Assembly (NCBI RefSeq): GCF_001026695.1
Contig: NZ_LDNB01000002.1
Location: 619,622-669,386, forward strand
Length of the DNA stretch: 49,765 bases
From: Neobacillus vireti
Lineage (GTDB): Bacteria; Bacillota; Bacilli; Bacillales; Cytobacillaceae
Reading direction: 5' to 3'
Position 1 is the stretch's first letter. The number at the start of each line of letters is the position of its first letter. Below are positions 31,817-41,052 of the stretch, piece after piece. The notes under the pieces are model-generated. The model saw nothing but the letters and a program-made list of their open reading frames with translations. It searched no databases and had not been told where the DNA came from. The position numbers and the translations under genes were made by a program.

Positions 31817-32727
31817 GGCGAATCCTCCTGTAAGCTAATTTTCCCTTCCTGAATCAGCCGCTCAACGCGATCAGTCATGGATTCTTTCTTTGTCTTTTTG
31901 GGCTGTTTACTGTTTTTCTCCGCTTCTAGTATTGTCAAAATGACCTTCTCGCAATACAATGCGCTGTTAATTTTTCCATTCGGATTCCTCCTGCGGTGCT
32001 CACGGAAAACTTCCTCTAATAAAGATTCTAGTTGCTCGATTTTCAATGGAAGCTCAGAGATTCTTTCAATCGCTAATTCATCTTTTCGATTCAAAAACAC
32101 TCCATTATTTCGTAAGGTGATAAATCGGCTGGAAACCCGTTCGATTCGTATTTCCTTTTGCTTGGTATTGTTATCTGCGGGGATCCGGCATTTTTGATTA
32201 TCGGTTTTTTCTTGGCGTTCATACGAGATGTTCTTCCAGTTTTCTGGATGAGGATGTTGATCATTATTTCTTACATTCTTAAATTCTTGATTTCTTTTAT
32301 TTTGTTCCAGCTCTGTTTTGTTATCGTTCTCCGAGTGTTCCACATCCGTTTCGCGAAACGGAGGGCAAAAAAAATCACCAGTTCCGTCCAAACACTTAAA
32401 GTCATCGGAATTTACCACCGTAAAAAGGGTTCCCAAAGATGTTTCTTCAGCCAAAAGCAGCCCTTTTTTCACAAGTTTGTCGACTGCACGCTTTACTGTA
32501 CTCTTAGCAATTGCTTTTTTTGCTCGTCCTTCTATGTACATCAAATCCTCGCCTAATTGGGAATAAGCTCTTACGTATTGACCTTTTTTTAACTTAATTC
32601 CATTCAAAACGATTCCATCAGCGTACGCTGCTTTCAATAAGATCCACACATAAAGCCGGAAAGCTGTTACGTTAAACCATAATTCATCATTCGTAAATTG
32701 CTTCGTCAATTTTACCCAGCCAGACAT
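31813..32727 (-). CDS. phage replication initiator (replisome organizer, DnaD-like N-domain)
   Basis: A 304-aa protein with an N-terminal winged helix of phage replisome organizers: GWVKLTKQFTNDELWFNVTA, then RLYVWILLKAAYADG and STVKRAVDKLVKKGLLL. The C-terminal half is charged with a helical end. It overlaps the helicase loader gene by four bases. This class binds the phage origin, often within its own gene. The ATG follows AGGAGATGG. The frame is open throughout, so it may still be expressed, although the remnant cannot form a complete phage. Confidence 0.75.
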   Translation of the reverse strand: MSGWVKLTKQFTNDELWFNVTAFRLYVWILLKAAYADGIVLNGIKLKKGQYVRAYSQLGEDLMYIEGRAKKAIAKSTVKRAVDKLVKKGLLLAEETSLGTLFTVVNSDDFKCLDGTGDFFCPPFRETDVEHSENDNKTELEQNKRNQEFKNVRNNDQHPHPENWKNISYERQEKTDNQKCRIPADNNTKQKEIRIERVSSRFITLRNNGVFLNRKDELAIERISELPLKIEQLESLLEEVFREHRRRNPNGKINSALYCEKVILTILEAEKNSKQPKKTKKESMTDRVERLIQEGKISLQEDSP

Positions 32728-33061
32728 CTAACCATCTCCTAAAAATATTCTCACCTGTTATTTATAGAAAAATAGGAGAAAAGGACAAGTTCAAAAAATT
32801 TTTTTTGCAGGTTAGACAAATATTGAGTAGTTTCTAAGAATAAACTATACAAATATTTACAAAAAGCCCTTTTAGTTATGAACAATGCTTCACAATCGTG
32901 TTTTGAGTCGGCAAACAGAAGTGCCCTCAGTTGGATTAACGGTATTGTTCTACGAATATCACCTAACCCATTTACTTAAAATTTACATGAAATTCATTTT
33001 CTATTAATCTCCTATTATTAAAATAAAAGAGAATTTTTAAATAAATAATAGGGGACTGGAA
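32728..33061. other. 334-bp intergenic gap at the prophage/host border
   Basis: No gene is visible. No remnant of the selC 3' end was found here, so the outer attachment site of the old prophage is not recognisable. The last 60 bases are AT-rich and should hold the promoter of the cytochrome c peroxidase gene. Confidence 0.4.
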
Positions 33062-34135
33062 ATGAAAAGAATATTGAGTAAATACAAGTATATTTTGATT
33101 ATTACAGGGATGGTAGCATGTATCATAATGGTCAGTGCTCTCAGTAATATTGGTTCCGCCGCATTTAAGAATATAGATAATAAGATTGGTTCTGACGCTT
33201 TGCCGAATGTAGATGACTACCTCCGGACAAAATTTGAAAAGCTGGGACTTGTTCCTGTTCCAGTAGAGAATCAGATGTCGGAGGAAAAGGTTGAGTTAGG
33301 AAAAATGCTTTTTTTTGATAAACGGCTGTCCGGAAATAATGAAGTAAGCTGTATTACATGTCATGCAGTAGACAAAGCCTTCACAGATGGGCGTGCGACT
33401 GCTGTTGGCGTAAAGGGGAGAGAAGGTCAACGGAATACCCCTACCGTTCTAAATTCTGCCTATTATGAAAAGCTTTTTTGGGATGGCAGAGCTACAAGTT
33501 TAGAGGAGCAGGCATTGGGTCCAATAACAAATCCAGTTGAAATGGACCAAGATTTAGATGAACTAGTGAAGGAATTGAAGGATGTACCGGAGTATAGGAG
33601 ACTTTTTGCAAATGCTTTTCATGATGAAATTTCAACTAAACATATAGCAGATGCTTTAGCAAGCTTCGAGCGGACTCTTATTGTCAAAGATACGCCGTTT
33701 GACAACTATATACAAGGGGACAATAAAGCATTAACGACTCAAGAAAAATTAGGAATGGAAATCTTTGCTGGTAAAGGAAACTGCATGACATGTCATGCAG
33801 GAGCAAATTTTTCAGATAACGATTTTGATAATATAGGGATAAACAACAGAGATTTCGGACGTTTCTATGTAACCGATCAAGAAGAGGATAAGGGGGCATT
33901 TCGCTCCCCTCAACTTCGTGAACTTACCTATACTGCTCCGTACATGCATGATGGAAGCATGAAGACATTAGAAGAAGTAGTGAAACATTATAATGAAGGA
34001 AAGCACGTTGACCAATTTACTTCAGAGGATTTCAACCCTCTCAATCTTTCTGATAAGGAACAAGCAGCCCTAGTTGCTTTCCTTAAATCATTGAGTGGAA
34101 AACCAATAAAGATAGAAGAACCAAAGATCCCATAG
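33062..34135 (+). CDS. di-heme cytochrome c peroxidase (MauG/CcpA family)
   Basis: A 357-aa protein with an N-terminal signal or anchor helix (about residues 9-27) and two c-type heme sites, Cys97-Ile-Thr-Cys100-His101 and Cys241-Met-Thr-Cys244-His245. The surrounding motifs (LGKMLFFDKRLSGNNEVSC, RNTPTVLNSAY, PYMHDGSMKTLEEVV) are those of bacterial di-heme peroxidases, which reduce hydrogen peroxide with electrons from cytochrome c. In a Gram-positive cell it would sit on the outer face of the membrane. Heme attachment needs reduced cysteines, the job of CcdA at 10255. It is a single gene followed by a terminator. Confidence 0.92.
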   Translation: MKRILSKYKYILIITGMVACIIMVSALSNIGSAAFKNIDNKIGSDALPNVDDYLRTKFEKLGLVPVPVENQMSEEKVELGKMLFFDKRLSGNNEVSCITCHAVDKAFTDGRATAVGVKGREGQRNTPTVLNSAYYEKLFWDGRATSLEEQALGPITNPVEMDQDLDELVKELKDVPEYRRLFANAFHDEISTKHIADALASFERTLIVKDTPFDNYIQGDNKALTTQEKLGMEIFAGKGNCMTCHAGANFSDNDFDNIGINNRDFGRFYVTDQEEDKGAFRSPQLRELTYTAPYMHDGSMKTLEEVVKHYNEGKHVDQFTSEDFNPLNLSDKEQAALVAFLKSLSGKPIKIEEPKIP

Positions 34136-34157
34136 AATTCACGATTTAACCTATAAT

Positions 34158-34208
34158 AATCCCTTATGAAGAAGGTATGCGAAAACCATACGGTCTACAT
34201 AAGGGATT
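34158..34208. terminator. terminator between peroxidase and LysE genes
   Basis: The stem AATCCCTTATG/CATAAGGGATT, with a long loop, is followed by TTTTTTT. Confidence 0.75.
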
Positions 34209-34250
34209 TTTTTGGATTTGGTCATATTGTTTTGCATATTCTGGACATCT

Positions 34251-34883
34251 TTAACTCCAAAGTGCATAAATCCCTTGATATCCAAAATATATACCAAACA
34301 CGATTAATGAAACTCCAGAAACAATAGAAATAGCGATTAAACTCTTAAGGCTTAGAAGTTTTCGAAACCCTGAAATGAGTGTTGCAACAAATATATCCCA
34401 AAAGATTAGACCAAGAAAGATCATACTACTGTACAACAAGAGCATTTCAGTACCGTTCGTTTGAATTGTTTTAGCTAAGATCGAGCCATAGATCCCTAAC
34501 CAAAATAAAATCGATAAAGGGTTTGTAATCGATAGGATAAACCCTGTAAGAAAGCACGTAAATAAAGACTCCTTTTTTCTGCTGTAATTCAAGGTAATGT
34601 TATTTGAATTTTTAATACTCTCCATTCCTGAATAAATGAGAACAAATCCCCCAAATAGCCAGAGAAAGATTTGGATCATAGGAATATCTAGAAATTGAAC
34701 CATGCCTAAATAAACCAAAGACATAAAAATTACATCTGCTATCAAGGCTCCAGTTCCAACACTCCACGAGTGCCAGAAGCCATTTTTAATCCCTTTATCC
34801 AAACGGGCAGAATTAACGGGTCCAATTGGAGCGGCTAATGTAAACCCTAAAATTAAGTAACTAAACAATATGCTTATGCTCAA
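34251..34883 (-). CDS. LysE-family exporter
   Basis: A 210-aa, six-helix membrane protein. The N-terminal LGFTLAAPIGPVNSARLDKG matches the LysE/RhtB motif (A-P-G-P), and TNPLSILFWLGIYG in the second half is also typical. These exporters expel amino acids or small cationic compounds; the substrate cannot be read from sequence. The start is TTG with GGAGTG seven bases upstream. It is convergent with the peroxidase gene and stands alone. Confidence 0.85.
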   Translation of the reverse strand: MSISILFSYLILGFTLAAPIGPVNSARLDKGIKNGFWHSWSVGTGALIADVIFMSLVYLGMVQFLDIPMIQIFLWLFGGFVLIYSGMESIKNSNNITLNYSRKKESLFTCFLTGFILSITNPLSILFWLGIYGSILAKTIQTNGTEMLLLYSSMIFLGLIFWDIFVATLISGFRKLLSLKSLIAISIVSGVSLIVFGIYFGYQGIYALWS

Positions 34884-35257
34884 AAAAGATCACTCCACGC
34901 CCATTGATTATCGAACTTGTACATTTTATGAGAAAAATTTAGACTCAAGTCCAAAAAATAAATTTTTCTTATAAAACTGGATGTATTCTCTAGCCCTTTT
35001 TAGATATAGAAATACGAAATTGCTCATTGAGCATTAGCGTTTTTCTGCTCTTTGGTTTTTTTTTCAAGGAATCCTAATACTATGAAAGTTAATAATAACT
35101 TAAGTGAATAATTATTTATCTGGGAAAACAAAGAACCCTTTTGCAGTATTGCAAAAATTTAAGATTTAATCCTTCCTTGGAACCCTAAAAGTGAAAGTAT
35201 ATAAGTAAATTGAAAAGTTTGTTTCTTAAAGGATTATTACATAAGGGGAGTTATTAA
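34884..35257. other. 374-bp intergenic gap between divergent transporter genes
   Basis: This is AT-rich sequence without a gene. I looked for a T-box (no AGGGTGGNACCGCG-like core) and for known riboswitch cores and found none. A weak 5-bp hairpin GAGCA/TGCTC followed by Ts near 35022-35065 is too short to call a terminator. Confidence 0.4.
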
Positions 35258-36622
35258 ATGGAGTTTTTTATCCCAAGAGCTGGCGGTAAGAGTAAGGGGG
35301 AGGAGGGAGGAAATTTAAGTTGGTGGCAGTTGTCATTAATCGGGATTGGCTGTACGATTGGAACAGGTTTTTTTCTTGGGTTGACGATTGGTATAAAGGT
35401 AACCGGGTCCTCTATTGTCTTTTCATTTATTTTAGCTGCCTTAGGGACGTACGTTGTTTATAATTTATTAGCAAAGATGACTGCAGAGGATCCTCAAGAT
35501 GGTTCGTTCTGCTACTATGCAAACAAAGCATACGGACGGTGGGCCGGATTTAGCTGCGGCTGGAATTATTGGTGCTCAAATATCTTGATTATGGGCAGCC
35601 AGCTGACCGCGCTTTCAATCCTATCAAGATTTTGGTTTCCGAATGTTCCACTTTGGCTCTTTGCGACGGGCTATGCGATTCTCTCCATTATTGTTGTAAT
35701 AACAGGCAATAAAGGGTTTGATAAAGTGGAAAATGTATTAGCGATTATTAAAACAGCGGCTATAGTCATGTTTATTATTATCGCTGGTGCTGCTGTATTT
35801 GGCTGGATCCATGGTGATGTGGAACACCCTGGTTTTCCCCATTCAACAAAAGAACTATTTCCAGAAGGTTATAGAGGGTTTTGGGCTTCTTTAATCTATG
35901 CATTTTATGCATATGGAGGAATTGAAGTCATTGGCCTCATGGCGATGAGGCTAAAAAAGAAAGAGGATGCGCCTAAAGCTGGAATTATCATGTTGATTGT
36001 ATTAGTCATTATTTATGTGATTTCAATCGGGCTTGCAGTCTATATGGCCGCTCATGGGGCGTTTACTGAAAAGGAAAGCCCTTTTGTCACAGCATTGGAT
36101 AAATATCATTTTGCTTTTTTTCCGCATGTATTTAATGCGGCTATTATTTTGGCTGGATTTTCAACGATGACCGCTTCCTTGTTTGGGGTAACTACACTTC
36201 TTGTGACTTTAGCAGAAGGTGGTGATGCGCCATCCTTGTTTTCTAAAAAGCTTAAAAAGTTGAAAGAACTCCCAGTCCCATCTTTAGGACTGGCGACAAT
36301 TGGATTAATTGCCTCCATTGTCACCGCATTACTGCTGCCGGGTAAGATATATGAATATATTACGACTGCAGCAGGGATTTTACTTCTCTTCAACTGGTCC
36401 TTTATTATCATTTCTGCGCTCCGTATTTTAGAAATTAAACTAGGGGGAAAAATGCTAGCTTTTTTAGGATTAGTTCTTATTCTTGCTGCGGTAAGCGGAA
36501 CATTGATGGAAAAGAGTATTCGCACGGGTCTATTTGTAAGTTTATTAGTAGCCGCGATTATTGGATTAATTGCATTTATCATGCAAAAAACAGTCTGGAA
36601 GAAGGCAAGCCAAAAAGGATAG
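35258..36622 (+). CDS. APC-family amino acid permease
   Basis: A 454-aa, 12-helix transporter of the amino acid-polyamine-organocation superfamily. It shows the helix 1 motif IGIGCTIGTGFFLGL, with the unwound glycine-rich region that binds the amino-acid backbone, and the loop GSFCYYANKAYGRWAGFSCGW. It resembles the AnsP/GabP-like branch. The ATG follows AAGGGGAG. It is monocistronic. The substrate is unknown, since no neighbouring catabolic gene hints at it. Confidence 0.88.
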   Translation: MEFFIPRAGGKSKGEEGGNLSWWQLSLIGIGCTIGTGFFLGLTIGIKVTGSSIVFSFILAALGTYVVYNLLAKMTAEDPQDGSFCYYANKAYGRWAGFSCGWNYWCSNILIMGSQLTALSILSRFWFPNVPLWLFATGYAILSIIVVITGNKGFDKVENVLAIIKTAAIVMFIIIAGAAVFGWIHGDVEHPGFPHSTKELFPEGYRGFWASLIYAFYAYGGIEVIGLMAMRLKKKEDAPKAGIIMLIVLVIIYVISIGLAVYMAAHGAFTEKESPFVTALDKYHFAFFPHVFNAAIILAGFSTMTASLFGVTTLLVTLAEGGDAPSLFSKKLKKLKELPVPSLGLATIGLIASIVTALLLPGKIYEYITTAAGILLLFNWSFIIISALRILEIKLGGKMLAFLGLVLILAAVSGTLMEKSIRTGLFVSLLVAAIIGLIAFIMQKTVWKKASQKG

Positions 36623-36746
36623 ATGCAACGAAGGATACTAATGATGTATATTTAAGTTAAGCTATTAAAGTGACAGAAAGAATGCAGAAATTCAGATGTA
36701 TATTCTTGACTGTCAGCTGATCGAAAAATTGGAGAGGTGTTTCTGG

Positions 36747-37340
36747 ATGACAAATAGCAAAATGAATCCTAAGGTTGATGAATTTATAAGTAAGTCTAAA
36801 AAGTGGAAGGAAGCATATGAGCAGTTGAGAAATATCGTTCTTGAATGTGAGCTGATCGAAGAATTTAAGTGGATGCATCCTTGTTACATGTTTGAGAAAA
36901 AAAACGTCGTTTTAATTCACGGATTTAAAGAATATTGTGCACTTCTGTTTAACAAAGGTGCCTTATTAAAGGATACCCACGGGATTCTAATCCAACAAAC
37001 GGAGAATGTACAGGCAGCACGCCAGATTCGGTTCACAAGTCTTCAAGAAATAGTTGAAATGGAAACCATCATAAAAGACTATATTTATGAAGCGATTGAA
37101 GTTGAAAAGGCCGGCCTGGAAGTGAATTTTAAGAAGACGACAGAATACATAATTCCTGAAGAATTACAAAATAAATTCTATGAAATTCCTGAATTGAAGA
37201 CTGCTTTTGAAGCATTGACGCCGGGGCGGCAAAGAGCATACATTCTTTATTTTTCTTCGCCTAAACAATCCAAAACCCGAGAGTCAAGGATTGAAAAATA
37301 TTTGGAGCAAATTCTCAATGGAAAGGGATTAAATGATTAG
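36747..37340 (+). CDS. ydeI: YdeI-family protein (DUF1801 plus OmpD-associated domain)
   Basis: A 197-aa protein. The N-terminal DUF1801 domain (about residues 8-110: EFKWMHPCYMFEKKNVVLI, then CALLFNKGALLKD) is followed by the YdeI/OmpD-associated domain (about 130-195: IPEELQNKFYEIPELKTAF, then LTPGRQRAYILYFSSPKQSKTRESRIEK with a break in between). B. subtilis YdeI has the same layout; its function is unknown, although E. coli relatives affect peptide resistance. GGAGAGGTG precedes the ATG at 36747, while an in-frame extension upstream has no signal. Confidence 0.85.
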   Translation: MTNSKMNPKVDEFISKSKKWKEAYEQLRNIVLECELIEEFKWMHPCYMFEKKNVVLIHGFKEYCALLFNKGALLKDTHGILIQQTENVQAARQIRFTSLQEIVEMETIIKDYIYEAIEVEKAGLEVNFKKTTEYIIPEELQNKFYEIPELKTAFEALTPGRQRAYILYFSSPKQSKTRESRIEKYLEQILNGKGLND

Positions 37341-37436
37341 CATATTCGAATTACTGTGCACAAAAAGTGTGGCTTTTTTGCTATAAGAGGTCCACTTTTC
37401 TTGAGTAGGTGCACTAATAAAATATGGATTATTTTA

Positions 37437-37488
37437 GAGAGACGGAAATATACAAGCTTTTATACAGGTCTTGTATATTTCACGCTCT
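37437..37488. terminator. strong hairpin before the flavin oxidoreductase
   Basis: A perfect 12-bp stem GAAATATACAAG/CTTGTATATTTC (37445-37456 and 37470-37481) is extended by AGAG/CTCT and followed by TTTTTTT. It ends transcription from ydeI or shields the next gene from read-through. Confidence 0.75.
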
Positions 37489-37649
37489 TTTTTTAAATAT
37501 AGAAATTTTTATTTAAATTCGGACCGCCCCTCCCTACCTCTTTTTTCGTAAATTTTCCATACTATTGTCACTAAACTTTCAAATGAAGATACAAAAACTA
37601 CTGTCAACTACCATTAAAATAAACATGAGATAAAATTTTTCAGCATTAT

Positions 37650-37667
37650 TTGTGAAATTTTTCACAA
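37650..37667. promoter_or_regulatory. Rex operator
   Basis: TTGTGAAATTTTTCACAA is a perfect match to the Rex consensus TTGTGAA-W4-TTCACAA, and the symmetry extends one base further on each side of that core. It lies 27 bases before the start codon of the flavin oxidoreductase. Rex represses when NADH is low relative to NAD+, so this gene is expected to be induced when NADH builds up, for instance under oxygen limitation. Confidence 0.85.
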
Positions 37668-37693
37668 ATAAATATAAATAGGGAGGTTTATAA

Positions 37694-39685
37694 ATGAATT
37701 ACCCAAACATATTCAAACAAGGAAAAATAGGCAAGCTAACTTTGAAAAACAGAGTTGTCATGCCACCGATGGGAACGAATCTAGCTGGCCCTGAAGGAGA
37801 AGTCACTGATCAACTGATTGCGTATTATGAAGAAAGGGCAAAGGGCGGGACTGGGTTAATTATTGTTGAATTTACTTGTATCGATTATGAATACGGGAAA
37901 GGATTTATTAGGCAATTACGGCTTGACGATGATCGCTTCATCCCAGGAATACACGCGCTTGCTAATGCGGTACATAATTATGGGGCGAAGGTTTTTGTCC
38001 AAATTCATCATGCAGGCAGACAGTCAAACTCTTCGTTAATTAATGGTAAACAAATCGTTGCACCTAGTAACGTTGCCTGTGCTGCAGTAGGTGAAGAACC
38101 ACGGGAATTAACAACAGCAGAAGTAAAAGAGCTAGTAAATAAATTTGTTCAGACCGCCATAAGATGTAAGCAGGCTGGCATTGATGGTGTTGAAGTTCAC
38201 GGTGCCCATGGTTATTTAATTAACCAGTTCTTAAGCCCTGAGGCAAATTTACGTACTGATGAATACGGGGGAAACTTTGAAAATCGCATGAGATTTCTCG
38301 AGGAAATCATTATTGGTATTAAAGAAAATTGCGGTAAGGATTACCCTGTTACCGTTCGTCTCAGTGTGGATGAATTTATCGAAGGAGGAATAGATTTAGA
38401 GTTAGGTAAGGATATTTCTCGATACTTAGAAAAACTAGGAGTAGATGGACTGCATATTAGTTGTGGAACCTATGACTCTATGGACAAAGTAATTGAATCT
38501 CCGTTATTTGAACAAGGTTGGAGAGTCTACCTAGCAGAGGAGATAAAAAAAGAAGTAAATATTCCAGTAATCACGGTTGGATCAATTCGTGAACCGCAAT
38601 TTGTAGAAAAGCTTTTATCTGAGGGAAGAGCAGATTTTGTGGCCATTGGAAGGGGATTAATCGCTGATCCTGAGTGGGTGAACAAAACAATGGAAGGACA
38701 CGAGGCTGAAATTAGAAAATGTATTAACTGTCTCCATTGTATACATTCAGCGATGGGGAACTCCCACGTCCTGTGCTCCATCAATGCAAGAGCTGGCCGA
38801 GAACTAGAGTTTAAGGAACTGCAGCACCTTCCTTCTGGTGAAAACCGCCGTGTTGTGATTGTTGGAGGTGGTCCAGGTGGTATGGAAGCGGCACGAGTTC
38901 TATCATTAAAAGGATATGACGTAACTCTTTTTGAAAAGAATAATAAGCTTGGCGGTCAATTGCACCTTGTAACTGACCCAATCTATCGAAAGAAAATGAC
39001 ATGGCACATTGATTACCTCAGCAATGAAATGAAACGTTTAAATATTGATGTCCGTTTGAATACAGAGGCCACTGTTGAAGAGATCACAGCATTCAATCCT
39101 TATGCTGTTTTATTGGCAACAGGCGGAAGACCAATGCTTCCACAGGTGGAGGGCAATGATTTAGGTCATGTATATACTTATGAAGACGTAAAATTACAGG
39201 AAAAAGTATTTACTAATAGTAAAGTTACAGTTGTCGGCAGTGGTATGATCTGTCATGGAACGACTCGTCGCCTTGCAGAAGCCGGTAATGATGTCACATT
39301 TGTAGAGATTCCGACAAAAGCAAGCAAAAGAATTGGCGCTGAAACGAGGTTAAGACTTCTAGAGAAGCTTAAACAAGTAAATGTGGAGATTGTGACGGAC
39401 CACAGATTGGAAAGAATCCTTCCGAACAGTATCATCGTGGAGGACCCACTTTCTGGGAAACACTCTGAAATTGAATCAGAGTCTATCATTGTTGCGATGG
39501 GTGTAGAGGCGTATAATCCATTAGAGGAAACATTAAGGGAACAGATGGAAAATGTGTTTGTATTGGGAGATGCAGTAGGGTATAGCTCCCTTGGTGAGGC
39601 TACCCGAGACGGCTTTGAAAAGGCATATTTCCTCGAATCCATTGTGACACACAACAGGGAAGAAGAGGGATCGCAAACAGTTTGA
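37694..39685 (+). CDS. FMN/FAD/4Fe-4S oxidoreductase, 2,4-dienoyl-CoA reductase (FadH)-like
   Basis: A 663-aa, three-domain enzyme. Residues 1-340 are an Old-Yellow-Enzyme-type TIM barrel binding FMN (MPPMGTNLA, HHAGRQS, HGAHGYLINQFLSP with likely active Tyr174). Cys343-x2-Cys346-x2-Cys349-x11-Cys361 binds a 4Fe-4S cluster. The C-terminal part has a FAD-binding GGGPGG (391-396) and an NAD(P)H fold (VVGSG). The layout is that of FadH, BaiCD/BaiH-type enoate reductases and trimethylamine dehydrogenase; the exact substrate is open. GGGAGG precedes the ATG, and a perfect Rex box lies just upstream. Confidence 0.88.
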   Translation: MNYPNIFKQGKIGKLTLKNRVVMPPMGTNLAGPEGEVTDQLIAYYEERAKGGTGLIIVEFTCIDYEYGKGFIRQLRLDDDRFIPGIHALANAVHNYGAKVFVQIHHAGRQSNSSLINGKQIVAPSNVACAAVGEEPRELTTAEVKELVNKFVQTAIRCKQAGIDGVEVHGAHGYLINQFLSPEANLRTDEYGGNFENRMRFLEEIIIGIKENCGKDYPVTVRLSVDEFIEGGIDLELGKDISRYLEKLGVDGLHISCGTYDSMDKVIESPLFEQGWRVYLAEEIKKEVNIPVITVGSIREPQFVEKLLSEGRADFVAIGRGLIADPEWVNKTMEGHEAEIRKCINCLHCIHSAMGNSHVLCSINARAGRELEFKELQHLPSGENRRVVIVGGGPGGMEAARVLSLKGYDVTLFEKNNKLGGQLHLVTDPIYRKKMTWHIDYLSNEMKRLNIDVRLNTEATVEEITAFNPYAVLLATGGRPMLPQVEGNDLGHVYTYEDVKLQEKVFTNSKVTVVGSGMICHGTTRRLAEAGNDVTFVEIPTKASKRIGAETRLRLLEKLKQVNVEIVTDHRLERILPNSIIVEDPLSGKHSEIESESIIVAMGVEAYNPLEETLREQMENVFVLGDAVGYSSLGEATRDGFEKAYFLESIVTHNREEEGSQTV

Positions 39686-39793
39686 TTAAGAAAAAAAGTA
39701 ACAAACGATCATTTTAAACACTTATGTCTGACTTGGAAATAATCATCATATCCTGCTTGCCCCCTGCATTTCCTATTATAGGGGGTGTATTGG

Positions 39794-40345
39794 ATGAAAG
39801 AACATTTAGAACACAATCAAACGTACAAAAATAGCCAAAGGATTGCGGTTGTTCATTATACGAATACAAGGAAATTAGTAATCGGCTCTGTTTTAGCGGC
39901 AATTGCAGCTGTTTTCCAGTCAGCAGGAGTTTTTGTTGGAATTGGCTATGCATTTAGTATCTTGGCTACCCTTCCGATTGTCCTCTCAGGGATGATTTCG
40001 TTAAGAATTGGCATGATGTCCTATGTCATTACGATTTTCCTATTAGCTATTTTACAGCCGAGTGAACTATTTGTTTTTCCGTTTACGACCGGATTATTGG
40101 GAATTACACTCGGAGCAGCATTTAAATTGTGGAACCATTGGATGATGATTTCGCTTGTTGGAGGGATTGGACTAACGGGGGGGATTATGATTTTGTTATA
40201 CAGTCTTCAATTTCCCGTTCTGGGACCTACAGTCTCCCAAACCTTTGATTTCAAAATTGCAACCGGTATCCTTTTATTTTCATGCCTTTACAGTTCTATT
40301 TGGACGGGGTTGAGTAAAAAGGTTTATAAACTATTATTTCGATAA
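39794..40345 (+). CDS. multi-pass membrane protein of unknown function
   Basis: A 183-aa protein with five to six predicted membrane segments between residues 28 and 170. The pattern (KLVIGSVLAAIAAVFQSAG, GYAFSILATLPIVLSGMIS) recalls the substrate-binding S components of ECF vitamin transporters, but no known S-component ligand motif is visible. GGGGGTG lies six bases before the ATG at 39794. It stands alone between the oxidoreductase and a terminator. No ECF ATPase or T component is nearby, so transport remains a guess. Confidence 0.6.
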   Translation: MKEHLEHNQTYKNSQRIAVVHYTNTRKLVIGSVLAAIAAVFQSAGVFVGIGYAFSILATLPIVLSGMISLRIGMMSYVITIFLLAILQPSELFVFPFTTGLLGITLGAAFKLWNHWMMISLVGGIGLTGGIMILLYSLQFPVLGPTVSQTFDFKIATGILLFSCLYSSIWTGLSKKVYKLLFR

Positions 40346-40412
40346 ATGATTATACCAATTCTGGGCACGAGTTTCATGAAAAATTGTAGTTAAAATACTC
40401 ATATAAAAACGA

Positions 40413-40440
40413 AAAAAACTCTGAGAATCAGAGTTTTTTT
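40413..40440. terminator. bidirectional terminator
   Basis: The stem AAAAAACTCTGA/TCAGAGTTTTTT with a 3-base loop lies between the membrane protein gene and the convergent gene at 40510. Confidence 0.85.
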
Positions 40441-40509
40441 GACTTTATCAATAAACTTGGATGCCAATGGTTGCATCATGTTCCCCTAAAAGCCAGAAGG
40501 TATTTCTTG

Positions 40510-41025
40510 TTAGCCTATTGAAGGTAAAGTAATCGATTGGTTTACTTTTGTTTGAATGGACTGGAAGGTTTCCTTTCCAAAGAACGCATTCGCCTTTTTG
40601 GCTATTTCATTTAACATGGCGTCATTTTCCATTAACGCATCACGGATACGATTTATTAATTGTAGTCCGTTCGGTTCGGTGACGTGCTTGGCAACACGTT
40701 CAAGAAGGATTTTCGCATCAACGGAATATTTATGGGCGAAGCTGTGACACATGACAATATTTTTCCTGAGCGGCTCAGAATATTCACTGGTAAACGAGCG
40801 GCGGATACATCCCCTCATCCCTGCATATCCATATGAAATCTCGGAAGCCGCCCGGTAAAAAAGCACCATTCCATCTGCATGACTGGATTCCGGATGCACC
40901 CGCAGTTCAGTTATTAATGACATTAAACGTTGGACCACTATTTTTGCTTCCTCTGTTTTGTTCCACCATTCCATCAAACGATCTTGCTCATCTGCATTCA
41001 TAATCATAGATTGTGAACTAGGCAT
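40510..41025 (-). CDS. hypothetical protein, member B of a tandem paralogue pair
   Basis: A 171-aa helical, soluble protein of no family I recognise. It aligns with the neighbour upstream: EISYGYAGMRGCIRRSFTS here against ADIGYGFDAARGTIKRLRQ there, and the ends FGKETFQSIQTKVNQSITLPSI and LGPEWEIIRTRIQNIQAIPRL also match in type, as do lengths and spacing. GGGAGG precedes the ATG. It follows the paralogue after 27 bases, so both are co-transcribed on the minus strand. Confidence 0.7.
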   Translation of the reverse strand: MPSSQSMIMNADEQDRLMEWWNKTEEAKIVVQRLMSLITELRVHPESSHADGMVLFYRAASEISYGYAGMRGCIRRSFTSEYSEPLRKNIVMCHSFAHKYSVDAKILLERVAKHVTEPNGLQLINRIRDALMENDAMLNEIAKKANAFFGKETFQSIQTKVNQSITLPSIG

Positions 41026-41052
41026 ATTGATTTCCTCCCTTAGTTAGCCCAT

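Larger units (their letters stand above)
28960..32727. mobile_element. decayed prophage remnant beside selC
   Basis: This stretch holds, all on the minus strand, a damaged integrase next to selC, a dnaB with a central deletion, a helicase loader and a replication initiator of phage type. Two YjcZ-type host-like genes lie within it. Structural, packaging and lysis genes are gone. Its integrase abuts the tRNA, so it likely used the same attachment gene earlier. Confidence 0.75.

Noticed and set aside
34884..35257. T-box leader for the APC permease gene
   Set aside because: There is no AGGGTGGNACCGCG-like antiterminator core and no strong terminator before the gene.
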